Positions 63,521 through 64,000 of a DNA stretch of 64,000 nt are shown here, in pieces (position 1 is the first letter of the stretch; each line of letters starts with the position of its first letter). Origin of the DNA: Flavobacteriia bacterium (GTDB lineage Bacteria; Bacteroidota; Bacteroidia; Flavobacteriales_D; Crocinitomicaceae); the NCBI GenBank assembly GCA_947462925.1, contig CANHQP010000006.1:1-64000 (forward strand), written 5' to 3'. Both the position numbers and the translations under genes were made by a program. The notes under the pieces are model-generated. The model searched no databases. It saw nothing but the letters and a program-made list of their open reading frames with translations, and was not told the DNA's origin.

Positions 63521-63552
63521 TATCATATTTTTCTCTCCATAAATCTATTTTC

Positions 63553-64000
63553 ATGTCAAAAATCGGATTATTTCTTAGCATAATGTTTCTTTCATTTGCC
63601 ATTTTTGGACAAGGTCCTGGTGGAAGAGGCATGGGTGGAAACAACAAAACAGGTCACGTTTTTGGGAAAATAGTGGACGAAAAAGGACAAGCGATTCCAA
63701 TGGTGAATATCTTATTGCTTCAAAATAGAATGGATTCCATCACGAAAGTGAAGAAAGATTTTGTTTTAAAATCTACCACGACTGAAAACAATGGAGAATT
63801 TAGTATCGAAGATGTCAAAATTTTGCAAGGACTGAAAATCAAAGTTGCTTTTTACGGATTTGAAACTGTCGAATTGCCTTTCTTTTTTGATCCAGCTGAT
63901 GCGACAACAGGGTTGATCGAGCGCGATTTAGGGAATATTGTTTTCAAGGAAATTAAAGTAGATGAATTGGATGAGGTGGAAGTAACTGCCATTCAATCAA
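63553..64000 (+). CDS. outer-membrane beta-barrel/TonB-receptor-like protein (5' part, cut by window end)
   Basis: The open frame runs from ATG to the window edge (149 codons) without a stop. It encodes a signal peptide (MSKIGLFLSIMFLSFAIFGQ), a Gly-rich GPGGRGMGGNN stretch and a carboxypeptidase-regulatory-like domain (HVFGKIVDEKGQAIPMVNIL). It then reaches VDELDEVEVTA, the lead-in to a plug domain. It is most likely an outer-membrane beta-barrel receptor of the TonB-dependent type, continuing beyond the window. Confidence 0.75.
   Translation, partial: MSKIGLFLSIMFLSFAIFGQGPGGRGMGGNNKTGHVFGKIVDEKGQAIPMVNILLLQNRMDSITKVKKDFVLKSTTTENNGEFSIEDVKILQGLKIKVAFYGFETVELPFFFDPADATTGLIERDLGNIVFKEIKVDELDEVEVTAIQS

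Overview
The window is AT-rich DNA from a member of the Bacteroidota, most likely order Flavobacteriales. This is an inference from content: type IX secretion (T9SS) C-terminal sorting domains, TonB-dependent receptors with CarboxypepD-like N-termini, SUMF1/FGE-like and PD40/OmpA envelope proteins, Reg_prop sensors, and promoters resembling the Bacteroidota -7 box TAnnTTTG. I see no rRNA, tRNA or CRISPR array. About 60 genes are supported, nearly all intact. The left edge cuts the end of an IS1595-type transposase and the right edge cuts a TonB-receptor-like gene.

Layout. 1-7.9 kb: transposase tail, a lipoprotein, two small proteins, an ECF sigma / anti-sigma / FGE-like operon, gpmI and a histidine kinase. 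8-21 kb: long PurF-type amidotransferase, dksA-like/lspA, secreted proteins (stand-alone T9SS type B domain, TonB_C proteins, T9SS carboxylesterase), then a PAP2-obgE-adk-hpt run and an MFS transporter with a small membrane partner. 21.7-29.7 kb: acs, a Crp/Fnr regulator, YceI, queE, a PorE-like lipoprotein, UbiA and 3-hydroxyanthranilate dioxygenase. 29.8-36.7 kb: der, era, a PIF1-like helicase, an ArsC/Spx-like protein and a ParE-type toxin-antitoxin pair. 36.7-42.7 kb: a 1303-residue sensor fusing Reg_prop propeller, adenylate cyclase and HD domain, then tryptophan 2,3-dioxygenase and a DUF3108 protein.

43.4-47.0 kb holds a compact one-strand sulfur/redox cluster: a Crp/Fnr regulator, two small membrane proteins, two single-domain rhodaneses, another Cys-rich membrane protein, OsmC, DUF983 and a rhodanese-thioredoxin lipoprotein. 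A perfect TGTGA-N6-TCACA palindrome lies in front of the operon, about 41.5 bp upstream of the start site implied by a candidate -7 box. A close paralogue of the regulator sits near acs, and related GTGTAACAA palindromes lie upstream of both regulator genes. 47-64 kb: two beta-barrel-like proteins, a glycosyltransferase, a multi-PAS PP2C phosphatase, a SulP transporter with beta-carbonic anhydrase, kbl, a second ECF sigma/anti-sigma pair, a TonB-dependent receptor, a DUF255 thioredoxin-domain protein and the partial receptor.

The strongest leads are the sulfur cluster with its operator, the cyclase-HD fusion sensor, and two unexplained intergenic elements built from 7- or 8-bp periodic repeats in inverted arms.
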